Shown here: positions 46,076-54,489 of the stretch, piece by piece | Position numbering within the stretch: position 1 is the first letter of the stretch | Layout of the letters: each line of letters begins with the position of its first letter | Assembly (NCBI RefSeq): GCF_003173575.1 | Contig: NZ_QGNY01000002.1 | Location: 682,001-746,000, forward strand | DNA: 64,000 bases | From: Pedobacter paludis | GTDB taxonomy: Bacteria; Bacteroidota; Bacteroidia; Sphingobacteriales; Sphingobacteriaceae | Reading direction: 5' to 3' | The notes under the pieces: model-generated | What the model was told of the DNA's origin: nothing | Database searches by the model: none | Seen by the model: only the letters and a program-made list of their open reading frames with translations | Position numbers and translations under genes: made by a program

Positions 46076-47176
46076 TTACTTTGCACCTATAAGTGTTTGG
46101 GTGGTAATATAATCAACCACCGATTCAAAGCTACCAGTTTGTGCGTAAACAGCCAACTGCCTATCAGCCCCAGTACCTTGCTCAAGTATTTTATGAACGT
46201 AATTTAAATCATTTCTGCAGCCCAAATCATCCACCACATCATCAACAAAATCCAATAATTCTAAAACAAGATTCCGGCAATTAACCTCCATCTCTTTACC
46301 AAAATCAATTAAGTTGCCATCAATTCCATAACGGGCAGCACGCCATTTATTTTCGTTAATTAAGGCTCTGGAGTAGCTTATAAACTCCATGTTTTGTAAA
46401 CGAAGTTTGTACAACTTGGCACATAACGCTTGAAATAATGCAGTAAAAGCCATTGTTTCATCAATAAGCATTGGGCAATCGCAAATGCGGAATTCTACTG
46501 TATCAAAGAAAGGGTGAACGCGAATATCCCACCAAATTTTCTTTGCATTATCCATGCAATTGGTTTTGATAAGCAGTTTTACATAGTTGTCGTAATCTTC
46601 AATACTATTAAAAATATCAGGTATGCCGGTTCTCGGAAATTTATCGAAAATTTTGGTTCTAAAAGATTTATAACCTGTATTTCTCGATTCCCAAAAGGGA
46701 GAATTTGTTGACAGTGCAAAAACATGTGGCAAAAAATAGCGCACCTGATTTGCAATATGAATTGCAAGTTCTCTAGATTGAAAACCTACATGAACGTGCA
46801 ATCCAAAAATTAAATTGGAACGGGCAGCTTCCTGTAGTTCGTTTACTATTTCATTATAACGGGGATGTTCTGTTATCAATTGTTTTTCCCAGTGCGAAAA
46901 TGGGTGTGTGCCAGCAGCGCCAATGCGCAAGCCTTGTTCGCCAGCGAGCTGTGAAACGGTATAACGCAATTGCGAAATTTCTTTTCTTGCCTCTTCTGTT
47001 GTTTTGCAAATGCCTGTACCTACCTCTACAACAGCTTGATGCATTTCTGCCTTAACCTGATCTTTGTGGATTTTTTGTGCGGCTTCTACAATTTTTTGGT
47101 CATGAGAGGTTAGTTCCCTGGTAACGGGATCAATTACCATGTACTCTTCCTCTATCCCAAGCGTGAATTCATTCAT
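46076..47176 (-). CDS. GCS2-type (YbdK-like) carboxylate-amine ligase
   Basis: 366 residues. TLGIEEEYMVIDPVTRELTS opens the glutamate-cysteine ligase family 2 domain. HVHVGFQSRELAIHIANQVR, the strand KIWWDIRVHPFFDTVEFRIC and ENKWRAARYGIDGNLIDFG are further family blocks. Members couple an ATP-activated carboxylate to an amine; several have weak glutamate-cysteine ligase activity but the natural substrate is usually unknown. It is 27 nt downstream of the ATP-grasp gene. Confidence 0.92.
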   Translation of the reverse strand: MNEFTLGIEEEYMVIDPVTRELTSHDQKIVEAAQKIHKDQVKAEMHQAVVEVGTGICKTTEEARKEISQLRYTVSQLAGEQGLRIGAAGTHPFSHWEKQLITEHPRYNEIVNELQEAARSNLIFGLHVHVGFQSRELAIHIANQVRYFLPHVFALSTNSPFWESRNTGYKSFRTKIFDKFPRTGIPDIFNSIEDYDNYVKLLIKTNCMDNAKKIWWDIRVHPFFDTVEFRICDCPMLIDETMAFTALFQALCAKLYKLRLQNMEFISYSRALINENKWRAARYGIDGNLIDFGKEMEVNCRNLVLELLDFVDDVVDDLGCRNDLNYVHKILEQGTGADRQLAVYAQTGSFESVVDYITTQTLIGAK

Positions 47177-47203
47177 CCTAGTAATGTTTAATTTAGATCC
47201 CTT

Positions 47204-48274
47204 TTATTTTTTTGTTGGTGCTTTTTTTGGTTTAGCTGGCGCCTTTTCAGCAGTTGCTTTTGGTGCGGCAACTTTTTTAGGTGCAGCCGGTTTATCCGCA
47301 ACTTTAGGTGATGCTTTAGCCATTAAGGGTTTTCCAGCAACCGAAGATTTAATGTATTCGCCCCAAGTTAAATTATCCTGACCATCTTTTTGAGCTTTGG
47401 CTCTTTCTATGGCATAATTTGCAGTAGTTTCTACTACCCAGTCAAAATTTTCCTGTCCAACACTTTTAATATCAGCATCTGGTGCAGGGTTACAGAAATC
47501 AATAGCGATTGGAATTCCATCTCTTACAGCAAACTCAACAGTATTAAAATCATACCCCAAATACTTACATAGCTTAAGCGTATATTCTTCAACTGTTTTT
47601 AAGAGTTTTTCGCTTGATGGAGCTTTATCTACGGCGTAACGTAAATGGTGTGGGTTGCGAGGATCGTATTGCATTATGCGAACATGTTTTCCGCCAATGC
47701 AATAGCATCTAAAATATTCATCGAAGATAATTTCTTCTTGTAAAAGCATTACCAATTGTTGGGTTCCACTATGTTTATCAAAGAAATCTTCCTTATCATG
47801 CAGTTTGTAAACATCTCTCCATCCGCCACCATCGTAAGGTTTCATGTAAGCCGGAAAGCCGGTGTATTCAAAAATGGCATCCCAATTTAATGGCATGGTT
47901 AAGTTAGAAAAAGAATCGCCTGTTGTACCTGTTGGATGCTCTCTTGATGGAATCAAAGCGGTTTTTGGCACTGGAACGCCAATTTGTTCTGCCAAGGCAT
48001 TATTAAAGAACTTTTCATCGGCACTCCACCAAAATGGATTATTGATTACTGCGGTTCCTGTTATTGCGGCATTTTTTAATGATGCACGGTAAAATGGCAC
48101 ATCCTGAGAAATACGATCGATAATTACGGCATAATCTAAGGGTGCATTTTGAAATATTTTTTCGATTTTAACAGCTTCGGCGGTAATGCCCTTTTCTGCC
48201 TTTTGGTTAATTCTCTCAATCACGGCTTCAGGAAAAGAACGTTCCTGGCCAAATAAAATCCCTATTTTTTTCAT
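47204..48274 (-). CDS. ATP-grasp ligase with Lys/Ala/Pro-rich tail
   Basis: 356 residues. The ATP-grasp core (about 90-285) shows PFWWSADEKFFNNALAEQIG, the ATP-binding YMKPYDGGGWRDVYKL and the metal-binding FAVRDGIPIAIDFCNPAPDA. This resembles RimK or D-Ala-D-Ala ligase-type carboxylate-amine ligases. From about 310 the protein becomes a low-complexity tail of Lys, Ala and Pro, unlike the family norm. With the adjacent GCS2 and amidotransferase genes it likely builds an amide-linked compound. Confidence 0.87.
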   Translation of the reverse strand: MKKIGILFGQERSFPEAVIERINQKAEKGITAEAVKIEKIFQNAPLDYAVIIDRISQDVPFYRASLKNAAITGTAVINNPFWWSADEKFFNNALAEQIGVPVPKTALIPSREHPTGTTGDSFSNLTMPLNWDAIFEYTGFPAYMKPYDGGGWRDVYKLHDKEDFFDKHSGTQQLVMLLQEEIIFDEYFRCYCIGGKHVRIMQYDPRNPHHLRYAVDKAPSSEKLLKTVEEYTLKLCKYLGYDFNTVEFAVRDGIPIAIDFCNPAPDADIKSVGQENFDWVVETTANYAIERAKAQKDGQDNLTWGEYIKSSVAGKPLMAKASPKVADKPAAPKKVAAPKATAEKAPAKPKKAPTKK

Positions 48275-48354
48275 TGGTACTATTATATTTAATTGTGTAA
48301 TGGGTTAATCGTGTAACTGATTAATTGCTAAATTGTTTTATTGTTAAGTAACAC

Positions 48355-49062
48355 CTATAACTGTGCGATGTAATTTGGAAACATTTCTCTCCAGATTGGC
48401 CAATCGTGATCGGCATTTTGTCTGATATCTAACCAATGGTTTATTCCTTTTTGAGCCAGGATGCCAGATAAACGTTCGTTGTCTGGCCTGCACATATCTC
48501 TATCGGTTGTGCCCAAAACAATTTTCATGTAATGTAATTCGGGGTTACTGTTGTTCATCAGATTATCTACCGGATTATTGAAATATACATCGTCATTGTA
48601 GAAACCATCCAACTGTCCGGTAATGTCAAATGCACCGCTCATGCTAAACATATGGCTAACCAGCCAAGGATGTCTAAATGCGAAATTGGCTGCGTGATAA
48701 CCTCCGAAACTACAGCCAGCGGTTATAATTTTGCTGTGCCCGGTTTCATGCCTGGCTAAAGGTGCTAATTCCTCCAGAAGATATTTGTCGTACCAAATGT
48801 GATTTTTTACTCTATCTGCGGGATGTATGCTTTTGTTGTACCAGCTTAACTTATCAATGCCATCAGGACAATAAATCTTAATCTTTCCTTCGTTAATAAA
48901 ACCCTCAACGGAGTCTATTAGTTTGAAATCTTTATTTTCGAAATATCGGCCCATGCTCGTTGGAAACAGTAGAATAGGGATACCACCGTGGCCAAAAGTG
49001 AGCATGTCGATCTCAGCACTTAAATTTGGGCTGTACCACTTCTTATGTTCTTCTTTAACCAT
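48355..49062 (-). CDS. Esterase D-like alpha/beta hydrolase
   Basis: 235 residues. The nucleophile elbow is AGCSFGGYHAANFA (about residue 118), with an acid in VLGTTDRDMCRP and a late His in NADHDWPIWREMF completing a plausible triad. No signal peptide. The family hydrolyses esters or carbonates. It is the first gene of the minus-strand cluster, 80 nt before the ATP-grasp gene and divergent from a second esterase. Confidence 0.88.
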   Translation of the reverse strand: MVKEEHKKWYSPNLSAEIDMLTFGHGGIPILLFPTSMGRYFENKDFKLIDSVEGFINEGKIKIYCPDGIDKLSWYNKSIHPADRVKNHIWYDKYLLEELAPLARHETGHSKIITAGCSFGGYHAANFAFRHPWLVSHMFSMSGAFDITGQLDGFYNDDVYFNNPVDNLMNNSNPELHYMKIVLGTTDRDMCRPDNERLSGILAQKGINHWLDIRQNADHDWPIWREMFPNYIAQL

Positions 49063-49180
49063 ATTTTAAATTGAATGTTTTAAGATAGAAATTAAATTCA
49101 AGAAAAAGAACGTAATTGATCTAAAATAAAAGCTTAGTGTAAAAATTGATTGCTGATAATTAATAGTTTATCAAGATTTG

Positions 49181-49188
49181 TACCTTTG
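49181..49188 (+). promoter_or_regulatory. -7 promoter element of the plus-strand esterase gene
   Basis: TACCTTTG fits TAnnTTTG and lies 47 nt before the ATG at 49236. No well-placed TTTG was found upstream, so the call rests on the -7 element alone. Confidence 0.45.
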
Positions 49189-49235
49189 CCCCGATTTCTG
49201 AAACAATAAGCCGTTGTGATCGGGATTTGAATATT

Positions 49236-50045
49236 ATGTATACTACAATTTTATCAGTAAAAGTTAACACCATTAATTTTAAGATTCCTTCTGCTTTTTT
49301 AAAGCACGAGGTTGAAATAGATATTTATGTGCCTGAAGGTATTTTGGGCAATGAAAAAATAGAGCTTCTTTTATTAAACGATGGTCAGGATGTGGCCAAA
49401 ATGAATTTCACCAAAATTTTGGAAGAGGCCCATCACAATAAAAGAAACCACCGATTAATTGTTGTTGCCATTAAAGCCTCTGCCGATCGTTTAATGGAGT
49501 ACGGTGTTGCGGGTGTTCCCGATTTTAAGGGTCGTGGAGCAAAAGCAGAATTATATACAGATTTTATTATTAAAGAGCTTTTGCCTTTCGTAAAAAAGAA
49601 AATAGCCATGCCAATTACGGGCAGAGTTGCTTTTGCAGGTTTTTCATTAGGCGGTTTGTCTGCTTTTGATATTGCATGGAACAATCCTTCGGTATTTGAT
49701 GCAATTGGTGTTTTTTCTGGTGCGTTTTGGTGGCGCAAAAAGGATTTGGCAAACGGTTATACCGATGCAGATCGGATTATGCATAACTTAATTGATCAAA
49801 CTTCAACCCGACCAGACATGAAATTCTGGTTAATGACGGGAACTGAAGATGAAAAGGCCGATCGCAATAAAAACCTGATTATCGATTCTATTGATGATAC
49901 AATTGATGTAGTGAAAGGACTCTTAAATAAAGGCTATAAACGGCCAGAGCATGTATTTTATTACGAAAAAGTAGGCGGTAAACATGATGTTTCAACTTGG
50001 GAAAGTGTAATGCCTGCTTTTTTAAATTGGGCGTTCGAGGTTTAG
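49236..50045 (+). CDS. Alpha/beta hydrolase-fold esterase
   Basis: 269 residues from the ATG at 49236 (a TTG three codons upstream is in frame). YVPEGILGNEKIELLLLNDG, then the nucleophile motif FAGFSLGGLSAFDIAWNN, and a C-terminal KVGGKHDVSTWESVMPAFL with the likely catalytic His are typical of the putative esterase family (Fes/YieL-like). It is divergent from the esterase at 48355 and from the amidoligase genes, sharing a 173-nt intergenic region with them. Confidence 0.87.
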   Translation: MYTTILSVKVNTINFKIPSAFLKHEVEIDIYVPEGILGNEKIELLLLNDGQDVAKMNFTKILEEAHHNKRNHRLIVVAIKASADRLMEYGVAGVPDFKGRGAKAELYTDFIIKELLPFVKKKIAMPITGRVAFAGFSLGGLSAFDIAWNNPSVFDAIGVFSGAFWWRKKDLANGYTDADRIMHNLIDQTSTRPDMKFWLMTGTEDEKADRNKNLIIDSIDDTIDVVKGLLNKGYKRPEHVFYYEKVGGKHDVSTWESVMPAFLNWAFEV

Positions 50046-50144
50046 ATTTAATCTTTCCTTTTATCTAAGCTTTATCGATTTTGTCAATGTATCAATCGAT
50101 AAACATGATTTTTTATAAATATTTCTAATATCTAACTTCATTAA

Positions 50145-50597
50145 ATGATAAAAGGATTATTTGAAACACATCTATATGTTGAAGATTTAGAAAGATCAAT
50201 CGATTTTTACAAAAATGTATTAGGTTTAGAACAGTGTTATTATGAAGAGGGGCGCAGGGCCTCTTTTTTTTGGATAGGAAAACCTAAGGAATTTATGCTC
50301 GGCCTTTGGGAAAAGCCAAAAAATGAAATTGACATCAGGCATTTTGCTTTCCGTTGCGATTTAGATGATGTACTGAATAAATCTGTCGATTACCTTAAAT
50401 CCAAAAATTTACAGCCTTACAATTTTTTGAATGATGGAACAGAAAAACCGATGGTTTTTTCTTGGATGCCTGCAGTTGCAGTTTATTTTCACGATCCAGA
50501 TGGGCATATTTTAGAATTTATTTCCATTTTGGAAGGAAATGCAAAACCAGAATTAGGAGTAATATCCTACGAAGAATGGCAAGCTTGTTTAAGGTAA
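50145..50597 (+). CDS. VOC-family (glyoxalase/dioxygenase-like) protein
   Basis: 150 residues. Two beta-alpha-beta-beta-beta modules: THLYVEDLERSIDFYKNVLG with the first metal His, and VYFHDPDGHILEFISIL with the second His and Glu. The Arg/Tyr-containing loop EEGRRASFFWIGKPKEF resembles fosfomycin-resistance-type members, but substrate cannot be set from sequence. Confidence 0.88.
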   Translation: MIKGLFETHLYVEDLERSIDFYKNVLGLEQCYYEEGRRASFFWIGKPKEFMLGLWEKPKNEIDIRHFAFRCDLDDVLNKSVDYLKSKNLQPYNFLNDGTEKPMVFSWMPAVAVYFHDPDGHILEFISILEGNAKPELGVISYEEWQACLR

Positions 50598-50626
50598 AGG
50601 CTTAAAATTGATTTTTCGCAAAAAGA

Positions 50627-50986
50627 TTACGTAGAAAGCCTTTTTAATGCCTCGCTGGTGGTTGTCAAAAAATTAACCTGGCGTCCATTATTGCTCTCGA
50701 AAATAAAATCTGCAATACTTTTGCTTTTGAGAAGGCTAAAATCCCCAACAATTATAAGCCGGACACGGTAGTTCGAAAATTTCTGAAGTATTTCCCCAGC
50801 GATCCCATTCTTTAGATTGAAAAAATCTGGGGTTATATTTTGCATGTGAATAATGATCTTTTCAAAATCCTGATAGTACAAGTTGCCCAATAAATCTAAA
50901 CCATCTTCGGCATTTTTAATGATAATTCCATCAGAAATTACTTCTGCAATTTTGATATTGCCAATGATGTGTTCTTTAATTTCCAT
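50627..50986 (-). CDS. DUF4180-family protein
   Basis: 119 residues. It shows GIIIKNAEDGLDLLGNLYYQ, KIIIHMQNITPDFFNL and the closing GRQVNFLTTTSEALKRL, which together match the DUF4180 family found in Bacteroidota and Firmicutes. It is cytoplasmic with no membrane segment. Function unknown. It converges on the VOC gene with a 29-nt gap. Confidence 0.8.
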   Translation of the reverse strand: MEIKEHIIGNIKIAEVISDGIIIKNAEDGLDLLGNLYYQDFEKIIIHMQNITPDFFNLKNGIAGEILQKFSNYRVRLIIVGDFSLLKSKSIADFIFESNNGRQVNFLTTTSEALKRLST

Positions 50987-51227
50987 TTATTGATCGCATT
51001 GTATATCGCTAAAAAGGACTTGCGATACTGATTTGTTTCCCAGATCGATAAAATTAAAAATATTATTTGAAGTTTGCATTCTTGCTACCCTAGTCCTGTT
51101 GAGTAGGAAACCTATGCTTATACTAAAGTAGTTGCTAGATTTGATTTCTTATTAAAAATGAGATAATTACAACATTATCATAGCATTAAATAGTGAGCTA
51201 TATAGTAGAAAATCCATTTCTAAACAC

Positions 51228-51235
51228 TATCTTTG
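51228..51235 (+). promoter_or_regulatory. -7 promoter element of typA
   Basis: TATCTTTG matches the consensus and lies 22 nt before the typA ATG. The spacer to DUF4180 (50987-51257) is otherwise AT-rich with nothing else recognised. Confidence 0.5.
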
Positions 51236-51257
51236 CGCCAAATTTGAGGCGCATTTT

Positions 51258-53063
51258 ATGCAAAAGATTAGAAATATAGCTATTATAGCACACGTTGACC
51301 ACGGTAAAACTACATTGGTTGATAAGATTTTACACTCTTGTTCTATTTTTCGTGACAACGAACAAACAGGAGAGTTAATATTGGATAATAACGATTTAGA
51401 GCGTGAGCGTGGTATCACAATCGTATCTAAAAACGTATCTGTTCAGTACAAAGACGTAAAAATTAACATTATCGATACACCTGGTCACGCGGATTTTGGC
51501 GGTGAGGTAGAGCGTGTTTTGAAAATGGCAGATGGTGTACTTTTACTCTGCGATGCTTTTGAAGGTGCAATGCCTCAAACGCGTTTCGTAACGCAAAAAG
51601 CTTTGGCATTGGGTTTAAAACCAATTGTGGTTGTAAACAAAGTGGATAAAGAAAACTGTCGCCCTGAAGAGGTTTATGAGCAAATTTTCGAATTGTTCTT
51701 TAACCTTGAAGCAACTGAAGAGCAATTGGATTTCCCAGTAATTTACGGTTCATCTAAACAAGGATGGATGAGTACAGACTGGCAGAAACCAACTACAGAT
51801 ATTTTTGCTTTACTAGATGCAGTTGTGGCTAACATTCCACCTGCACCAATTAACGATGGTACTTTACAAATGCAAATTACTTCGTTAGATTACTCATCTT
51901 TCGTAGGCCGTATTGCAATTGGTCGTGTTCACCGTGGTACAATTAAAGAAAACCAGCCGGTTACTTTAATTAAACGCGATGGCAAAATTGTTAAATCAAG
52001 AGTAAAAGAACTTTATACTTTCGAAGGTTTAGGAAAAATTCGTGCAACAGAAGTGAGCTCGGGTGATATTTGTGCTGTTGTTGGTATTGATGGTTTTGAT
52101 ATTGGCGATACCATTGCTGATTTCGAAGCACCAGAACAATTACCAGTAATTAGTATTGATGAGCCAACAATGAATATGTTGTTCACCATTAACAATTCTC
52201 CATTCTTCGGTAAAGAAGGTAAATTGGTTACTTCACAACGTATCAAAGATCGTTTGATGAAGGAAATGGAGAAAAACCTTGCGCTTAAAGTGGTTGAAAC
52301 ACAAGGTGCAGATTCATGGTTGGTTTATGGTCGTGGTATTCTGCATTTATCGGTATTGATCGAAACCATGCGTCGCGAAGGTTATGAGTTACAAGTTGGT
52401 CAGCCACAGGTTATTGTTAAAGAAATCGATGGTAAAAAACATGAACCAATTGAAACTTTAATTGTAGATGTACCTGGTGATGTTGCTGGTAAAGTAATCG
52501 AATTGGTAACTCAACGTAAAGGTGAGTTGTTAATTATGGAGCCAAAAGGCGATTTACAACACTTAGAATTCGAAATCCCATCTCGTGGTATTATTGGTTT
52601 ACGTAACAACGTATTAACGGCTACCGCTGGTGAGGCGATTATGGCACACCGTTTCAAAGCTTACGAGCCTTGGAAAGGTACAATTCCAGGTCGTTTAAAT
52701 GGTGTTTTAATCTCTATGGATAAAGGTATGACTACTGCATACTCAATCGATAAGTTACAGGATAGAGGTCGTTTCTTTGTTGATCCAGGAGCTGATATTT
52801 ACGAAGGCCAGATTTTAGGAGAGCACATTCGTGATAACGATTTGGTAATTAACATCGTTAAAGGAAAAGCATTAACCAACATGCGTGCTTCTGGTACTGA
52901 TGATAATGCCCGTATTGCACCTGCAATTAAATTCTCGTTAGAAGAAGCAATGGAGTATATCCAAGCCGATGAATATATCGAGGTTACACCGCAAAGCATG
53001 CGTTTACGTAAAATCTTCTTAACAGAGCAAGAACGTAAAGTTAAAGGCAAGCAATTCGCTTAA
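51258..53063 (+). CDS. typA: Ribosome-associated GTPase TypA/BipA
   Basis: 601 residues. It is a translational GTPase involved in ribosome assembly and stress adaptation. AHVDHGKTTLVDKIL (P-loop), the switch segment RERGITI, DTPGHADFGGEVERV and VVNKVDKENCRPEEV (G4) are visible in the first 150 residues. The BipA-specific C-terminal domain contains DKGMTTAYSIDKLQDRG. Length matches the family. Confidence 0.96.
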   Translation: MQKIRNIAIIAHVDHGKTTLVDKILHSCSIFRDNEQTGELILDNNDLERERGITIVSKNVSVQYKDVKINIIDTPGHADFGGEVERVLKMADGVLLLCDAFEGAMPQTRFVTQKALALGLKPIVVVNKVDKENCRPEEVYEQIFELFFNLEATEEQLDFPVIYGSSKQGWMSTDWQKPTTDIFALLDAVVANIPPAPINDGTLQMQITSLDYSSFVGRIAIGRVHRGTIKENQPVTLIKRDGKIVKSRVKELYTFEGLGKIRATEVSSGDICAVVGIDGFDIGDTIADFEAPEQLPVISIDEPTMNMLFTINNSPFFGKEGKLVTSQRIKDRLMKEMEKNLALKVVETQGADSWLVYGRGILHLSVLIETMRREGYELQVGQPQVIVKEIDGKKHEPIETLIVDVPGDVAGKVIELVTQRKGELLIMEPKGDLQHLEFEIPSRGIIGLRNNVLTATAGEAIMAHRFKAYEPWKGTIPGRLNGVLISMDKGMTTAYSIDKLQDRGRFFVDPGADIYEGQILGEHIRDNDLVINIVKGKALTNMRASGTDDNARIAPAIKFSLEEAMEYIQADEYIEVTPQSMRLRKIFLTEQERKVKGKQFA

Positions 53064-53497
53064 AAGCCCTCACCCCAGCCCTCTCCGAAGGAGAGGGAGT
53101 TGGGAAATGCTATAAGTTAAAGCCTCGATTTAAATCGGGGCTTTTTGCATTTAAGAGCCCCACCTAAATCCTCCCCTGAAGGGAGGGCTTGAAAACCTGT
53201 AGTAGTATGGCAATGTGGACTTAAATCGGAGTTTGAGATTGCTACACTTCGTTTCCCTCTCTTTTGGAGAGGGGGGGATACTAATTTGCCAAAGCAGAAA
53301 CTTTAATAGGGGGAGGCTTTTTTAGCTTTGACAACTTTCCTTCCTCGAGCTATTAAAATTGTCAAAAACTTAATCGCTCGATTGATTTTCTGTCAGTAAT
53401 TTTTCATAAAACTTCTGGGAATAAAAATCTAACAATTTCATGGCAATTGGTTTTTGCTCGGACATTAATTTTGTTTTGACAAACTAATCAGCCTAAT
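53064..53497. repeat. Mosaic of palindromic fragments after typA
   Basis: No coding region is supported. It holds CCCTCTCC-GAA-GGAGAGGG (53079-53097), a palindromic terminator AAAGCCTCGATTT / AAATCGGGGCTTT with T-run (53119-53146), CCTCCCCTGAAGGGAGG (about 53170-53186), CCCTCTCTTTTGGAGAGGG (about 53255-53273), and a copy of the TTAGCTTTGACAACTTTC repeat (53322-53345). It looks like an insertion hotspot for small repeats. Confidence 0.7.
53119..53146 (+). terminator. Terminator of typA
   Basis: A palindrome AAAGCCTCGATTT (53119-53131) / AAATCGGGGCTTT (53132-53144), with one G-U pair, is followed by further T residues. It lies about 55 nt past the typA stop. Confidence 0.7.
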
Positions 53498-54424
53498 ATG
53501 ATTAATAAGAGCCTATCCTTTTTAGGGATATTTTTATTAAACGCACTTTCTCTTTTACCACTATTTCTATTATATAGATTAGCCGATGCCTTTTACTTAC
53601 TGATTTTCTACGTTTTTAAATATCGCAGAAAAGTGGTGAAGGAGAATTTATACAATGCTTTTCCCTATAAAAGTGCTGCGGAAATTAATGCTATAGAAAA
53701 AGAATACTACAAATTTTTATCCTCACTATTTGTTGAGGTAATTAAAATGAAAAGTATCTCAAAGAAAGAACTTTCAAAACGTGTAAAGTTCAAAAATATA
53801 GATTTGGTTGAGGCTTATTTGCAAAATAACGAAAGTGTGCTTTTCTGTTCATCGCATTATGGCAACTACGAATGGGTTTGCATGGCAATAGGATTAAATT
53901 TTTCTGGTCAACATTACCCAATTTACAAACCATTAAGCAGCGAAGCATTTGATAATTGGTTTTTTAAAATGAGAAGTAAATTTGGCAATAGGATGGTTGC
54001 CATGCGCCAAACTTTAAGGGCAATTCAGTCAAGCAGGGGCACTGCCAATATGTTTACTTTCGGAAGCGACCAAGCACCATCAAAAGATGAATCGAATTAT
54101 TGGACTAGCTTTCTAAATCAGGAAACATCAGTTCAGTTGGGAATTGAAAAAATTGCAAAAAAGACCAATCGACCTATTTTTTACTTAAAGATTAATTATT
54201 TAAAACGTGGTTATTATGAGGTAGATTGTGTGCCAATTTGTTTACAACCTGCAGAAACAGCTGAGTTTGAGATTACAGAAATGCATACTCATTTCCTTGA
54301 AGAAATGATTAAAGAAAAACCTGCCTACTGGTTATGGAGCCATAGAAGGTGGAAGTATAAACAAGAGAAAAAAACACCAAAAATTGAAGAAAGAAGACCT
54401 GATCTTTCAGGCAGCATGGCTTAA
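53498..54424 (+). CDS. Lipid A (LpxL/HtrB)-type acyltransferase, copy 1
   Basis: 308 residues. An N-terminal membrane helix (FLLNALSLLPLFLLYRLADA) precedes the acyltransferase domain, with the catalytic His/Glu in CSSHYGNYEWVCMAIGL (about residue 125). Conserved YPIYKPLSSEAFDNWFF and SDQAPSKDESNYWTSF follow. The family adds secondary acyl chains to lipid A or acylates other envelope lipids. It is nearly a duplicate of the next gene. Confidence 0.9.
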   Translation: MINKSLSFLGIFLLNALSLLPLFLLYRLADAFYLLIFYVFKYRRKVVKENLYNAFPYKSAAEINAIEKEYYKFLSSLFVEVIKMKSISKKELSKRVKFKNIDLVEAYLQNNESVLFCSSHYGNYEWVCMAIGLNFSGQHYPIYKPLSSEAFDNWFFKMRSKFGNRMVAMRQTLRAIQSSRGTANMFTFGSDQAPSKDESNYWTSFLNQETSVQLGIEKIAKKTNRPIFYLKINYLKRGYYEVDCVPICLQPAETAEFEITEMHTHFLEEMIKEKPAYWLWSHRRWKYKQEKKTPKIEERRPDLSGSMA

Positions 54425-54489
54425 AGCTAAGTTTTGAAATTGTTGCAAAGCCATTTGTAAGGATTTATTTTTTATTATTTTTTATTGAT

